A stretch of 64,000 nucleotides of DNA from Gilliamella apicola (GTDB lineage: Bacteria > Pseudomonadota > Gammaproteobacteria > Enterobacterales > Orbaceae), in assembly GCF_003202915.1 (NCBI RefSeq), contig NZ_QGLP01000005.1, positions 474,721-538,720 on the forward strand. The letters run 5' to 3'. Positions 23,892 to 35,600 of the stretch are shown here, piece by piece. The first letter of the stretch is position 1; each line of letters starts with the position of its first letter. Position numbers and translations under genes: made by a program. Under the pieces are notes generated by a model, which made no database searches, was not told where the DNA came from, and saw only the letters and a list, made by a program, of their open reading frames with translations.

Positions 23892-25214
23892 TCAATAGTA
23901 AATTTTAAATCTCCTCGCATACTTTTTAGTATAATTATTACTAACATCTCTGATAATTTTATTTTTTTCTAGTAGTTTTAACAATAATTCGCCATTAGGA
24001 TGGGAATATTTATTGTTTAAACCAAAACAGATAACCGCATTGATAAATTTTAGTTTAAAAAAATCGTCAGAATAATTTCTACCACTTCCATGATGAGGTA
24101 TCTGCAAGGTTCCTATATGCCAATCAAAGTTATTTTCAAAATCGTAATCCTCAGATTCAAAATAAAGTTTGCTCAATGATGCATAAGATTTGATAATAAG
24201 CTTTCTAACTTCTTCTACACAATTTATCTCTTTAGTTGCTTTAAAAGGAATATCTCCTGTATATAGGCAACTTTGTTTCTTAAAAATTTTATTATATTTT
24301 TTTAAGTCTAAATTTCGCAAGTAAGAATATAAATGAAAGGGAATTGGACCAGAAAAAACACCTAAACAAATTTTATTTAAATCCCTATTAATTTCCTCAT
24401 ATAGCGCCTTCAAACAGCTTAATGAATTCTTAGTATTATCTTTAAGTATTTCTGTTATATCTTTAACATCCTTTAAGCACTGGGGCGTAAACTTCGTTTT
24501 ATCTAATAAATCAGAAAGTTTTTCCTTATAATCCGAACGGCAAAAATATTTTATAAAGTCATAAGGTATATATAACCATATAGGAAAATAATAATGAGAT
24601 TGAGGATCAGGATGATAAATAATCAATTTGTTATCATTATATTGCAATTTGAAAATGGGATTAAATGTTTTTAACAGTTCTCCTCTACTTTCAACTTTAC
24701 CCTCATTTGTAACTATAACTAAATCTTTGTTTTTATTTTTATCTTCATCGGTATTTGATTCATCGGTATTTATTTTAATAATATGACAATTCTCACCAAA
24801 AAATTTTTGGGTATCTGTCAAGAATTGATGATAAGCCTGAAAATCGATATCAATTTTTTTTAGTAATACATCTATCAATAATAAACTTTTTTGTTCCTCG
24901 CTCAGCACAGGAATAATCAAATTTTTAACTTGATATTGCCCTTTATAGGTTATCAAAAAACTAATATGATCTGCATGGAAATGAGATATAAATAGCAAAT
25001 CTATTTTCCAAACTTTATCTTTATTGTTGTTTATTCGATTTTCAAAATAATTAAATAATTCAGGGCTATATTCTTTAAGTTTTTTTTTGTTATGTCCGCG
25101 TTCATTACCACAGTCAAAGACCATTTCGAAGACATTTCTGCCTGAATAAATTTGCTCTGAATAAAAAGCGCCTTGTCCAACTGGGTGAAATACTCTTTCT
25201 AACGATATTTTCAT
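23892..25214 (-). CDS. Metallo-beta-lactamase-fold hydrolase, ComEC-like, stand-alone
   Basis: The 440-residue protein starts with FHPVGQGAFYSEQI and has the metal-binding HFHADHISF (motif HxHxDH), IPHHGSGRNYSDDF and NKYSHPNGELL, matching the hydrolase domain of ComEC-type and related proteins. It has no membrane segment. It is alone, flanked by an IS remnant and a long non-coding AT-rich stretch, and has low GC, so it was probably acquired. Members of this fold occur in defence loci; substrate unknown. Confidence 0.8.
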   Translation of the reverse strand: MKISLERVFHPVGQGAFYSEQIYSGRNVFEMVFDCGNERGHNKKKLKEYSPELFNYFENRINNNKDKVWKIDLLFISHFHADHISFLITYKGQYQVKNLIIPVLSEEQKSLLLIDVLLKKIDIDFQAYHQFLTDTQKFFGENCHIIKINTDESNTDEDKNKNKDLVIVTNEGKVESRGELLKTFNPIFKLQYNDNKLIIYHPDPQSHYYFPIWLYIPYDFIKYFCRSDYKEKLSDLLDKTKFTPQCLKDVKDITEILKDNTKNSLSCLKALYEEINRDLNKICLGVFSGPIPFHLYSYLRNLDLKKYNKIFKKQSCLYTGDIPFKATKEINCVEEVRKLIIKSYASLSKLYFESEDYDFENNFDWHIGTLQIPHHGSGRNYSDDFFKLKFINAVICFGLNNKYSHPNGELLLKLLEKNKIIRDVSNNYTKKYARRFKIYY

Positions 25215-25583
25215 TGTCTCAAAACCTTTTTAGTATCACAATAATGTTTAATTATTGTCATTTAAAATAATTTTATCCATTACTCAATCAATTTAATGCA
25301 TTATTTATAGTACAGTTGGGTATCTTATTACTAAATTTTTAAAATATCTCATTAATAATGATTTATCTTATAACATTTAGGGTAAATATAATATTTATAA
25401 AAACGCAAAGTTATGTATCAAAATATTCAAATATACTAATCCATAAGTTGCCTATTGAATAAATTTTCCCAAATAATCATATAGTAACATTTAAAATTAG
25501 TAGATGAAGTAATAAGTTAGAAAGGTTGAAAATCAATATAAAGTAGTAATGAGCTTAATTAAATATTCGCTATAAAAAATATA
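25215..25583. other. AT-rich non-coding stretch
   Basis: No ORF with a convincing start, no RNA gene and no repeat is seen between the hydrolase gene start and the bamE terminator. Confidence 0.6.
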
Positions 25584-25613
25584 AAAAAACCTCGTTATAT
25601 TCGAGGTTTTTTA
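25584..25613. terminator. Bidirectional terminator downstream of bamE
   Basis: AAAAACCTCG-TTATATT-CGAGGTTTTTT is a symmetric hairpin with T runs on both strands. Confidence 0.85.
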
Positions 25614-25645
25614 AAGATTATATTCGGCTGTTTTGTTTTAGGAGT

Positions 25646-26065
25646 TTATGGGTTATTAGCTTGATCATCATCGGAATCTGTATTGATTGGATCTGAGATA
25701 CGTTGTTGGTTCATCTCTTCCAATGATAAAGATCCCTCTAAAGTTGAAGTTTTGATATCAGTCACCACGCCCTTGTTATTAAAATAAATCGCATAATTAA
25801 TTTGGCTTACTTTGCCATGTTGTGGTTGTTGACGGAAGACATAGTACCAAACGTTACCACCAAAAGAGGAGGTTAACATTGGTGAACCCATGATGAAGGC
25901 TACCTGATCTTTGGTTTGACCGACTTTTAATAATTCAATGGCCTCTTGCGTTATATAGTTACCTTGATTGATATCCGGTCTATAAACTAGGCGGTCTGTA
26001 AATGAACAACCAGTTAATATCATAGCTGACACAATTATAAGCGGAATAAGTTTACGATACTGCAT
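25646..26065 (-). CDS. bamE: Outer-membrane assembly lipoprotein BamE
   Basis: The signal peptide ends in the lipobox LTGC (C20). The SmpA/OmlA domain follows: YRPDINQGNYITQEAIELLKVGQTKDQV, then MGSPMLTSSFGGNVWYYVFR. BamE is a lipoprotein of the BAM complex that inserts outer membrane proteins. It is slightly longer than in E. coli (139 against 113 residues) because of an acidic C-terminal tail. Confidence 0.95.
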   Translation of the reverse strand: MQYRKLIPLIIVSAMILTGCSFTDRLVYRPDINQGNYITQEAIELLKVGQTKDQVAFIMGSPMLTSSFGGNVWYYVFRQQPQHGKVSQINYAIYFNNKGVVTDIKTSTLEGSLSLEEMNQQRISDPINTDSDDDQANNP

Positions 26066-26273
26066 CTAAATTTATCCATTTAAAATAATAATAACACATA
26101 TTATCGCTGATATTTTCACTAAGCGCTAGATAAAATAATAAAATCTTTAGGAATTGTGTTATAAAAAGTATTGTTATACTGACAATTATCATCAAATTTT
26201 AATAAATTACTTCTTATATCTAATCTTAATACTCTATAATAAAAATCTATTCTCAAGCAATGACAGGTAAAAA

Positions 26274-26885
26274 ATGAAATTAGAAACGATTGAACAAAAA
26301 GCAAGTTATGCAATTGGGCTGCAAATTGGCCAACAATTAAAAGAATCTGGCTTAAATAATTTAGAGCTTAATGCATTAAAACTAGCTATGGAAGATGTTT
26401 TGAGCGGTAATCAACCCGCATTACCTTTACAAGAGTTACACGATGCCCTTCGTCATGTTCATGAAGAAGCAGCTAAACAAAAAGCCAAACAAGCTGAAAA
26501 AATTGCCCAAGCAGGTAAAGAGTTTTTAGCTGAAAATCTAAAAAAAGGGGGCATAAAATCGACTGAATCAGGTCTGCAATATGAAGTCATTAAACAAGGC
26601 GATGGCGCTTTTCCTAAAGCAACTGATCGTGTTCGAGTTCATTATACTGGACAATTAATTGATGGTACGGTGTTTGATAGTTCAGTTGAACGTGGTCAAC
26701 CAGCTGAATTCCCGGTTAATGGTGTGATCCGTGGTTGGGTTGAAGCATTACAATTAATGCCGGAAGGTTCAAAATGGCGTTTATACATTCCTCAAGAACT
26801 CGCTTATGGTTCACAAGGAGCCGGCGCTTCTATTCCACCTTATAGTGCACTGATCTTCGATGTCGAATTATTAAAAGTTCTATAA
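26274..26885 (+). CDS. fklB: FKBP-type peptidyl-prolyl isomerase FklB (FKBP22)
   Basis: The N-terminal helical dimer domain ([17 protein letters not shown]) is joined by a long helix to the FKBP domain (about residues 110-203: [48 protein letters not shown]). There is no signal peptide, so it is cytosolic. Length 203 fits FklB (206). Confidence 0.92.
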   Translation: MKLETIEQKASYAIGLQIGQQLKESGLNNLELNALKLAMEDVLSGNQPALPLQELHDALRHVHEEAAKQKAKQAEKIAQAGKEFLAENLKKGGIKSTESGLQYEVIKQGDGAFPKATDRVRVHYTGQLIDGTVFDSSVERGQPAEFPVNGVIRGWVEALQLMPEGSKWRLYIPQELAYGSQGAGASIPPYSALIFDVELLKVL

Positions 26886-26891
26886 GTATAT

Positions 26892-26916
26892 ATGGACGCA
26901 TTCGCGTCCATTATTT
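26892..26916 (+). terminator. Hairpin after fklB
   Basis: ATGGACGC-ATTC-GCGTCCAT followed by a moderate T-rich run. Confidence 0.65.
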
Positions 26917-26921
26917 CGTGT

Positions 26922-28115
26922 TTACTCATTATTTATTTTCGGTAAAAAACACGAGCCAAAGGCAGCCATTAGGAGTAAAACGCTAGCTGCGCCAAAAGCA
27001 ATATAATGTGTATGCCAATTGTCATATGCCCATCCTCCTAACCATGAACCAATCATTGCGCCAATTTGATGTCCAAGGTAAGTTAATCCAGAAAGTAGGC
27101 CTACAATTTTTACACCATAAATATCAGCACTAATGGCACTTGATAATGATAAAGCCCCAGCCCAAACTAAACCACCAACTAATGCTATGCCATAGAGTTG
27201 CCATTTAGTTGAAGCAATGACTAATCCGATAAAACCAAGTCCTCGAACTAAAAAGATCATCGCTAATACTAATTTTCGTTGCACTATATCGGAAATAAAA
27301 CCGAGCACCAAGGTACTAAAAATTGCCACTAATCCGATTAAACCTATTCCAGAAGAACTAGTAATTGCGTCGAAACCGTGATCAATTAACATAGGAACAC
27401 CATGTGTACCTAGTAAATTCATGCTAAACCCACAAGTAAATAAGCCAAAACTAAGCAACCAGAAAGGTCGTGTTTTTAACACCTGTTTTAAAGTTATATT
27501 ATTTTTTAGATTTTCATGAACTTCTGTTGTCGCTGTCTCAATATGATTATCCTTCATAATAAAAATAGCGATAGGTAATGCTAGTAGCATAAAAAGCAGA
27601 GAAAATCCGACTAACGTGGTTTGCCATCCATACAGCGGAATAAAATAAGCAAACACCGGTAGCATAACTGCAATACCAGCCATACTGCCACTCGAAAGAA
27701 TAAATAGTGCCAGGCCTCTATGTTTGCTAAACCAACGAACCACAATAGGAGTAAAGCTGACTGAGCCGACAAATGAGGTGCCAAAAGATAAAGCTATTCC
27801 GAAAGATAAGAAAAAGTTCCAATAACCGTTTACATTAGCTGCCCAAATAGTTGAGATAATTATGATAATTGAACCTAACAGTAATACAAATCGAGTGCTA
27901 TATTTGTTGACTAAGTATCCTGCTATCGGCATAGCTATACCGGAAAATAGCATCCCTATAGCAATAATACTCGACAAGGCACTTCGACTGAAATGGAGAT
28001 CGTTAGCTATAGGGAGAAAAAATACCCCCATACTCATGCGTAACCCACTAGAAAGTAAGGTTAAAAATGCGGCTGCTATGACAATATTCCAGCCAAAATA
28101 CCATCGACTATGCAC
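26922..28115 (-). CDS. Major facilitator superfamily transporter
   Basis: The 397-residue protein has about 12 membrane helices and the loop motif AGYLVNKYSTRFVLLLG after helix 2. The YFGWNIVIAAAF start and RGLALFILSSGSMAGIA segment resemble the oxalate/formate and monocarboxylate-type MFS group (OxlT-like). The substrate cannot be named. It converges with fklB and stands alone. Confidence 0.88.
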   Translation of the reverse strand: MHSRWYFGWNIVIAAAFLTLLSSGLRMSMGVFFLPIANDLHFSRSALSSIIAIGMLFSGIAMPIAGYLVNKYSTRFVLLLGSIIIIISTIWAANVNGYWNFFLSFGIALSFGTSFVGSVSFTPIVVRWFSKHRGLALFILSSGSMAGIAVMLPVFAYFIPLYGWQTTLVGFSLLFMLLALPIAIFIMKDNHIETATTEVHENLKNNITLKQVLKTRPFWLLSFGLFTCGFSMNLLGTHGVPMLIDHGFDAITSSSGIGLIGLVAIFSTLVLGFISDIVQRKLVLAMIFLVRGLGFIGLVIASTKWQLYGIALVGGLVWAGALSLSSAISADIYGVKIVGLLSGLTYLGHQIGAMIGSWLGGWAYDNWHTHYIAFGAASVLLLMAAFGSCFLPKINNE

Positions 28116-28225
28116 TTCAATTTCCTATTAGTCTTAATATTAACAATTTGAAAAGTATATCATCTTGTTTAGGTATATAACTTAAAAGTTTTCCGCTATA
28201 ATAATTATTAATAAATATACAATAG

Positions 28226-29065
<840 letters not shown>

Positions 29066-29071
29066 TTTTAA

Positions 29072-29572
<501 letters not shown>

Positions 29573-29705
29573 TTTCATATTTAAACACAACTTCTTTAAA
29601 TCATTTCTTAATTATTTGATAAAGTTTTAGTTTAGTTATTTTTTTTAATTATGAAAATTGCTAAAATCTCACTTTGTTTTTTAAAAAGTACATTGAGCAT
29701 TATTA

Positions 29706-30245
29706 ATGAAAAAGCACACATTAGAAACCATGATATCGGCGGAGGATATCCAAACCCGAATTAAGGCATTGGGTCAACAAATTAGTCAAGATTATGCAGA
29801 TAGTCAAAATGAACTTATTTTAGTTGGTTTGTTAAGAGGTTCCTTTATCTTTATGGCTGATCTAAGCCGTTCTATTACCGTCGGTCACGAAGTCGATTTT
29901 ATGACAGCATCAAGTTATGGTAATGCAGTGGTAAGCAATCGAGATGTCAAGATATTAAAAGATTTAGATGAAGATATTCGTGATAAAGATGTATTAATTG
30001 TCGAAGATATTATTGATACCGGAAATACACTAAGTAAAGTGATGGCAATATTAAAATTGCGTCATCCACGTAGTATTGAAATTTGTACATTATTAGATAA
30101 GCCATCGCGTCGTGAAGTAGCTGTACCCGTAAAATATATTGGGTTTTCAATTCCTGATGAGTTTGTAGTAGGTTATGGTATTGACTATGCGCAGCACTAT
30201 CGTCACTTACCTTATATTGGTCATGTAACTTTACTTGAATCTTAA
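29706..30245 (+). CDS. hpt: Hypoxanthine phosphoribosyltransferase
   Basis: The PRPP loop is [12 protein letters not shown] (E100-D101, D104-T105) and [12 protein letters not shown] precedes it. It salvages hypoxanthine and guanine. Length 179 fits Hpt (178 in E. coli). Confidence 0.95.
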   Translation: MKKHTLETMISAEDIQTRIKALGQQISQDYADSQNELILVGLLRGSFIFMADLSRSITVGHEVDFMTASSYGNAVVSNRDVKILKDLDEDIRDKDVLIVEDIIDTGNTLSKVMAILKLRHPRSIEICTLLDKPSRREVAVPVKYIGFSIPDEFVVGYGIDYAQHYRHLPYIGHVTLLES

Positions 30246-30295
30246 GTAAAGGATTATTGATAAATTTAAAACATATGGCGAGTAAGGACGAATAA

Positions 30296-30748
30296 ATGAT
30301 CGAGTTAACAGATATTACTAATACAGTAAATTTACAATTTGCTATCGTCGGTTATGAGTTCCCTGACTGTAAAGATAACTGGTGTTTGCTAAAAGTCATC
30401 GTTCAACAAAATAGTAATCGGTTTGAAAAAACCGATCCGGCTTTAGAGATCGCTGATTTACAAAGACTATATAATTGGTTTGATGATTTATCGAAAAGCC
30501 GATTACCCAGTCATGCTGAGTTATGGTTTACTGAGCCTTGCTTTTCACTTGCTTTTATTGCTAACAAAAACCAAAAAGTTACAATTTCGATTAAACTTAG
30601 TTGTGAACTTAAACCGGATTTTTGTTTTGATGATCTCTATGAATTACACGATGATTGGACAATCGTTTTTGAGTTAACTAAATCTAACTTAATAGCGATA
30701 CTAGAAAATCTAAAACAATGGATGGTAAAGTTCCCTCCTCGAAAATAA
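30296..30748 (+). CDS. WapI-like immunity-type protein
   Basis: The 150-residue soluble protein has a strand-rich start (NLQFAIVGYEFPDCKDNWCLLKVIVQQ) and LYELHDDWTIVFELTKSNL, resembling the WapI family of immunity proteins, which often occur without a toxin. No toxin gene is adjacent. The function here is not certain. Confidence 0.6.
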   Translation: MIELTDITNTVNLQFAIVGYEFPDCKDNWCLLKVIVQQNSNRFEKTDPALEIADLQRLYNWFDDLSKSRLPSHAELWFTEPCFSLAFIANKNQKVTISIKLSCELKPDFCFDDLYELHDDWTIVFELTKSNLIAILENLKQWMVKFPPRK

Positions 30749-30880
30749 TATTCGATGAGAATTAACGTTATTTTACAGAGTGTATCATAGACGGTAAAAG
30801 AGCAGATATGTTAGATTTACAAACAATAACAAACCTATAACCGCTCCCATAACAATTTCTAAAAAATTATCGAGGTGTAT

Positions 30881-32599
30881 GTGTCACGATTTTCGCATTC
30901 ATTATGCTTACTTCTAATGGTAACAACAGCATCAACTTATGCAGAAATGAAGTTATCCATTAAAGGATTGTCAGGCGAACTTGCTGAAAATGTTGACGCT
31001 CGTCTTTCTTTGATTACGCCAGATAAAATTAATACTTCGCCAAACTTCAAACGTTATTTTGAAAGTGAAACCGGAAAAGCACTTCGTGCATTAGGTTATT
31101 ATTCCCCTACTTTTGAATATGATGAAAAAGATCCAAAAGTGTTAGTCGTAACCGTATTACCAGGTGAACCCGTTAGAATTAAAGAATTAAATATTAATCT
31201 CAATGGGGAAGGTGAACAAGATAAAGATTTTCAAGAATTACTAACCACTCAGTTACCCAAAATTGGCGATATTTTAAATCATGGCATTTATGAGAACTTT
31301 AAAAAAGGATTAGAAAATATATCCTTAAAAAAAGGATATTTTGATGCAGATATGCCTTTACATCAATTAGCCGTTGCTCAATTTGTACATCAAGCTTTTT
31401 GGAATATAGACTTCAATACCGGTAAGCGTTATAAATTTAGTATAGTTAAATTTCCGAATGTAAAAATTCGTAAAGATTATCTGCAAAATATTGTGCCGTT
31501 TAAAGAGGGGGATGAATATTCGGCTGATGATTTATCACTATTAAATCGTCGTCTGAGTTCAACTAACTGGTTTAATTCTGTTGTAGTTACCCCAGATTTT
31601 CCTCATCTTACCGAAGACAAAGCATTACCAATCGAAGTGGTGACCACCCCTCGCAAAAAAAATGCAATGGACTTAGGTTTGGGGTTTTCTACCGATAATG
31701 GGGTGCATGGTAAAATTGGCTGGAGTAAACCTTGGATTAATAGTCGCGGCCAGAGTTTTCAAAGTAGTCTGTCGCTCTCATCGCCGGAACAAATTATTAC
31801 CATGAGTTATAAAATACCCTTAAAAAAAGCCCCTATTGAACAATATTACACCATCCAAAGCGGTTATAAAAAAATCGATAATAACGATACTGATTCACGA
31901 TCCTATACTTTAGGTGTGCTTCGTAATTGGGATAACTTTGAAGGTTGGCAAACCGCGTTAGGTTTTAATTTATTACGCGATGACTTTACACAAGGTGATG
32001 CCAGTTTCAAAACTTTTTTATATTATCCTTCACTTAGTATTTCCCGTATTCGTAATGATGGTAATTTATTACCTATGTGGGGGGATTCTCAACGTTATTC
32101 GGTTGAAGGTGCCACTCGTGCAATAGGATCAGATATTAATTTAGTGCGTTTTCAAACTCAACAAACTTGGATTCGCTCAATTAAATATTCACATCGTTTT
32201 ATAGCTCGAGGTGCTTTTGGCATTATTCAAGCAAGTAACTTTGATCGGGTTCCCCCCTCTTTTAGATTTTTTGCCGGTGGTGATCGTAGTATTCGAGGAT
32301 ATAGCTACCAATCTATATCGCCAAAAGATAAAAAAGGCAAACTAAAAGGGGCATCAAAACTGATAACTGGTTCAGCTGAATATCAATATAATGTCACTGG
32401 TTCTTGGTGGGGAGCAGCATTTATTGATACGGGGGAAGCGATAGATAAAGTCGATAACACCAAATTTTATACCGGCACAGGCATAGGTATTCGATGGGCT
32501 TCACCGGTTGGTCCAATTAAGTTTGATTTAGCCACACCTCTTAACCGAAAAGATAAAGGCTCTATACATCTATATATTGGTTTGGGAAGCGAATTATAA
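30881..32599 (+). CDS. tamA: Translocation and assembly module subunit TamA
   Basis: A signal peptide (SRFSHSLCLLLMVTTASTYA) is followed by POTRA domains (about residues 24-260) and a 16-strand Omp85 barrel ending GSIHLYIGLGSEL. The barrel has FFAGGDRSIRGYSY, the conserved loop-6 motif. I chose the GTG at 30881 because GAGG lies 5 bp before it; another GTG two codons upstream is possible. It works with TamB in moving proteins or phospholipids to the outer membrane. Confidence 0.93.
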   Translation: MSRFSHSLCLLLMVTTASTYAEMKLSIKGLSGELAENVDARLSLITPDKINTSPNFKRYFESETGKALRALGYYSPTFEYDEKDPKVLVVTVLPGEPVRIKELNINLNGEGEQDKDFQELLTTQLPKIGDILNHGIYENFKKGLENISLKKGYFDADMPLHQLAVAQFVHQAFWNIDFNTGKRYKFSIVKFPNVKIRKDYLQNIVPFKEGDEYSADDLSLLNRRLSSTNWFNSVVVTPDFPHLTEDKALPIEVVTTPRKKNAMDLGLGFSTDNGVHGKIGWSKPWINSRGQSFQSSLSLSSPEQIITMSYKIPLKKAPIEQYYTIQSGYKKIDNNDTDSRSYTLGVLRNWDNFEGWQTALGFNLLRDDFTQGDASFKTFLYYPSLSISRIRNDGNLLPMWGDSQRYSVEGATRAIGSDINLVRFQTQQTWIRSIKYSHRFIARGAFGIIQASNFDRVPPSFRFFAGGDRSIRGYSYQSISPKDKKGKLKGASKLITGSAEYQYNVTGSWWGAAFIDTGEAIDKVDNTKFYTGTGIGIRWASPVGPIKFDLATPLNRKDKGSIHLYIGLGSEL

Positions 32600-32600
32600 T

Positions 32601-35600
32601 ATGGCAAAAAATCCAAATAGTGTAAAAAAGGCTGAAAAAATTAAGCGAATACGAAAATGGAAAAAACGTAGCATTGCTGTGTTATCTATTTTTGTTTTTC
32701 TTATCACATTTATTATTTTAATGATCTACACCAGTTTAGGTGTCAAGCTAACAACGTATGTACTCAATAAATTTTTACCCGAACTAAAAATAGAACAAGT
32801 AACCGGTACCTTTCATAACTTACACATTCGAGGACTTTCGCTTGAATTACCCGGTGTCAATGTTCAGATAAAAGATGCCAAATTAAAATTATCTGGTTTA
32901 TGTTTGATCCAAACCAAAATTTGTGTCGATAAATTTGACGCCGATGGTGTGAGCGTTAACGTTAATACCGAACAATCTAAATCTTCACCTGATGAACCAA
33001 TTTCAGAGGAAAGAACAACGATTAAAACCCCTCTGCCGATCGATCTTCAGGAAACTCATATTACTAATGTCACAGTTAAAGTGAATGATATGCAGTTTGG
33101 TATGTCAGACTTTAGCGGAAAAGCCAGATGGGTAAATGAAAAGATTTATGTCTATCCTTCAGTTGCCATGGATCTGAAGGCAATATTTGCCGATACTGAA
33201 GCTAATACCAATAAACCTAATACTTCTAACGATGAAGTTCCGATAAATAAAAAGATTAATCAATTACTTAATCAACCCTTAATTAAATCACTTCCGCAAG
33301 TTAGTATTCCATTAGATATTGATGTCAGCAGTTTGACTGGTAACAATTGGTTACTGCATATTGGTGGACAAGATTATCGTTTTAATCAAGTTAATATTAA
33401 AACGAATATGATTAATAATCATATAATTGTAAAACAAGTCGAAACTGATGCCATAACGCCATATTTCAATGCCCATGCTTCAGTATCTGGACAGATAATT
33501 TTAGGCGATGATTGGCCAATTTTCGCTTTAATCAAAGCGGATAGCGACAATAATCATCTTAACGGACAGTTTTCGGGAAAATTATTAGGCCAATTATTCA
33601 CTTATACCAATCTTAGCGGATTAAATCAGATTACTGTTGAAGGGCAAATTAATTTTATTGAAAAATATTTACCATTGATGACAAAAGTGGATGGAAAACA
33701 TATTCAATGGCCAATTGAAGGAAAACCACAATATCAATTAGACAATTTTGATTTCACTTTAGATGGCAATGTTGAAAAATACAATGTGTTAGCCAAAGGG
33801 ACTGTTAAAGGTGAAGGTTTGCCAGAGACCACTCTCAATATGGTTGGCAATGGAACTAACCAATCTGCATCTTTTGAATATGCTAATATCAAATTCCCTC
33901 TAGGTGATATTAATATCTCTGGGCAGTTGGATTGGCAAAAAGCACTCAAATGGGATACGAGTGTTAAACTCAATAATGTTGATCTCACCAAAGAGTTGCC
34001 AAGCTATCCTATACGTTTAACAGGTCAATTAAAAACCACTGGTTCCACTGATGGCCAGTCATGGCAATTGAATATTCCTGACATGCAATTAACTGGCAAT
34101 ATTAAGCAGGCTAACTTTTCAGCAAATGGCAATCTATTTGTCGATTCTAACCATGTAATATCAGCTAACAATTTGGCTATGATTTGGGGTAAAAACCAAA
34201 TTAATATCAATGGTTCTACCAATAAAGGCAATTTAAATGCCCAACTAAATTTAAGCGCGTTATCGTTATTGCTTGATAACCTCAATGGTGATGTCGTCGG
34301 TAATATAAAAATGACAGGAAATAGCGCTGCACCGGTTATTGATACCAATTTAAATATAAATGGCTTAAGTTATGAAGATGTTGCCGTAGCCAAGGCTAAC
34401 TTTTCGGGTAAAGTTCAGTACAACAATCAACTCGGTGGTCAATTAAAATTAGTTGCTCAAAATATTAATATTGCAACTCAAAGTGTCAAAAACGCTAATA
34501 TTGAACTTTCTGGTAATGAAGCGCATCACAATTTATCCATCAATTTTAATGGTAGTCCCGTTTCCATGACAACCTCCTTAATCGGAGAACTTGATAAACA
34601 ACATACTAAATGGACAGCGAGTATACCACATGCCTTATTAACACTAGGTGATGATAGTCATTGGCAGTTAGCAAAACCGATAAGTCTCACTTATAATATC
34701 GTTAATCAGATACCAACTATTGGTGCCCATTGTTGGCGTAGTAATAATTCAAGTATCTGTTTAGACGAAACATTCGCTGTTGCACCAAATAACGAGACTT
34801 CAATTAGTTTAAAAGATATTGATCTAGCTAAGCTACCGATCCCCAATGATGGCGAAACTAAAATTGATGGTTTTATCAATGGCAAAGCTGATATTAAACT
34901 TAATGACAACAGCAAAATTCCTAACATTAAAGCTAATATAACCAGCAATAAAGTTTTTGTTAAACAGATGATCACCAATCAAGCTTTACCAATTCCTTTT
35001 AATTTGTTTAATATCAATGCAGAATTTAATGAGCAACAAGCTAAATTAGATTGGCATTTTAGTTTAAATAAGTTAGGAAAAATAACTGGTAATTTATTAG
35101 TTAAAGATCCAACCGCGACCAAAGTGTTAAGCGGTCAATTAAACATTGATAACTTAGCATTAGCCATTGTTAATCCATTACTCAGTAAAGATGAATATGC
35201 CAAGGGCGCCATTAATGGCAATGTAAATTTTTCTGGTTCATTAATGGACCCAATCTTAAATGGCGGTATTAATTTAAGGCATAGTGATATTAAAACTTAT
35301 CAACTGCCAATTGATATTAAATCTGCTATGGTCGATATTAAATTTAATGGTAAATCATCAACTTTAAAAGGCGTATTAGCGACTAAATCAGGAAATATCA
35401 ATATTAATGGCCAAGCGAGTTGGAATAACTTTGAAAAATGGCAAGCTAATATCTATGTAAATGGGGCTGCGATGGAAGTTACTGTCCCACCTATGATTAG
35501 CATGTCAGTCATTCCTGATATTAAGATTGAAGCAACCCAAGATGAATTAACCCTACTGGGTAAGGTATCGATTCCAAAAGGAAAAATTACTGTGGATTCA

